NCBI GenBank assembly: GCA_947499175.1
Contig: CANMNU010000079.1
Span: forward strand, 1-5,741
From: Alphaproteobacteria bacterium
Lineage (GTDB): Bacteria; Pseudomonadota; Alphaproteobacteria; Paracaedibacterales; CAITNM01
DNA length: 5,741 nucleotides
Reading direction: 5' to 3'
A model generated the notes under the pieces. That model was given only the letters and a program-made list of their open reading frames with translations. It made no database searches and had not been told where the DNA came from. Shown here one piece after another: positions 5,317 through 5,741 of this stretch. Both the position numbers and the translations under genes were made by a program. The first letter of the stretch is position 1. The number at the start of each line of letters is the position of its first letter.

Positions 5317-5741
5317 TTTTCAAAAACCGTTGCCAAAATGGGCTAAATGGTTTTTCAAAAATTTTGACACCTTCTTTTAATAAATTGGATACTGGAACCC
5401 AAGTACATTCACTGACTTCTTTACCATCAACCTTTGGTGTGCCTTCAAATTCGTCACACACATAAAGAAATTCCACCAAAGATTTTTTATCAGGTCGTAC
5501 TGTATGAGCAACAGCTACAAGCTTTAGTTTGTCTTTATTTAATGTAATGCTGACTTCTTCACGGGTTTCCCGAATTACTGTTTCCTCGGGTGACTCTCCC
5601 TTTTCTGAAATTCCACCAATAATATTTGCTATAGTTTTTTGTTGTTCATTTATTATTAAAATTTCCTTCGCACCTGTTTCGGGGTTATTTCGCAGCAAAT
5701 ATACGGCAGCTGCTGTGTATGCGTAGTTAAGCTCTGGGATG
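5300..5741 (-). CDS. Nudix hydrolase, 5' end beyond window
   Basis: 146 residues of a Nudix-fold protein are visible. The family hydrolyses nucleoside diphosphates linked to another moiety, using Mg2+ bound by the Nudix box. Seen: the frame is open to the window edge (IPELNYAYTAAAVYLLR...), which looks like the first beta-strand of the fold, so the true start is probably a few codons outside; an internal TTG at 5698 would delete that strand. The Nudix box spans visible residues 43-65 (positions 5546-5614): G43, E49, then R57-E58-T59-x-E61-E62-x-S64-I65. The catalytic Glu cluster is intact, while Thr and Ser replace the usual bulky residue and Gly. EVSECTWVPVSNLL (115-128) is the typical closing strand-helix. 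The specific substrate cannot be told from this. It is convergent with the secreted-protein gene. The C-terminus is set by a 13-bp tandem duplication and may be truncated. Confidence 0.92.
   Translation of the reverse strand, partial: IPELNYAYTAAAVYLLRNNPETGAKEILIINEQQKTIANIIGGISEKGESPEETVIRETREEVSITLNKDKLKLVAVAHTVRPDKKSLVEFLYVCDEFEGTPKVDGKEVSECTWVPVSNLLKEGVKIFEKPFSPFWQRFLKNEFKE

Noticed and set aside
5696..5698. TTG at 5698 as the start of the Nudix gene
   Set aside because: The frame stays open to the window edge and encodes a plausible first beta-strand (YAYTAAAVYL), so the real start is almost certainly outside the window.
5529..5726. Plus-strand open frame opposite the Nudix box
   Set aside because: It is antisense to the intact Nudix motif, with no ribosome binding site.

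Overview
The window looks like part of an AT-rich alphaproteobacterial chromosome, quite possibly from a host-associated lineage of the Holosporales/Rickettsiales kind. The main grounds are an AmpD-like amidase and a two-helix YdcF/DUF218 protein whose N-terminal sequences resemble alphaproteobacterial versions, together with two drug/metabolite-type transporters and a large secreted orphan. The lineage is an inference from remembered family resemblance, not a search. I see no insertion sequence, CRISPR array, tRNA, rRNA or recognisable defence system.

Layout: (1) 1-379, minus strand, the N-terminal 126 residues of a peptidoglycan amidase that runs off the left edge. (2) 380-449, a short divergent gap with a possible promoter and a clear ribosome binding site. 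(3) 450-1271, plus strand, a YdcF/ElyC-like (DUF218) inner-membrane protein, overlapping (4) an EamA transporter at 1255-2109 on the same strand. (5) 2102-2974, minus strand, a second EamA transporter. The two transporter genes converge, their stop codons overlap by 8 bp, and they meet in an inverted repeat. (6) 2975-3162, a divergent intergenic region with a near-consensus sigma-70 promoter. (7) 3163-5142, plus strand, a 659-residue protein with a signal peptide and no family I recognise, closed by (8) a textbook Rho-independent terminator at 5191-5219. (9) 5300-5741, minus strand, a Nudix hydrolase whose start lies beyond the right edge. Its stop codon sits inside a perfect 13-bp tandem duplication.

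The left part has a cell-envelope flavour: peptidoglycan amidase, divergently transcribed envelope DUF218 protein, then solute transport. The secreted protein is a self-contained single-gene unit and is the main candidate for something undescribed. Its function cannot be read from the sequence. The most concrete structural observations are the transporter-end inverted repeat, the tandem duplication that appears to set the Nudix C-terminus, and the degenerate DUF218 signature motifs.
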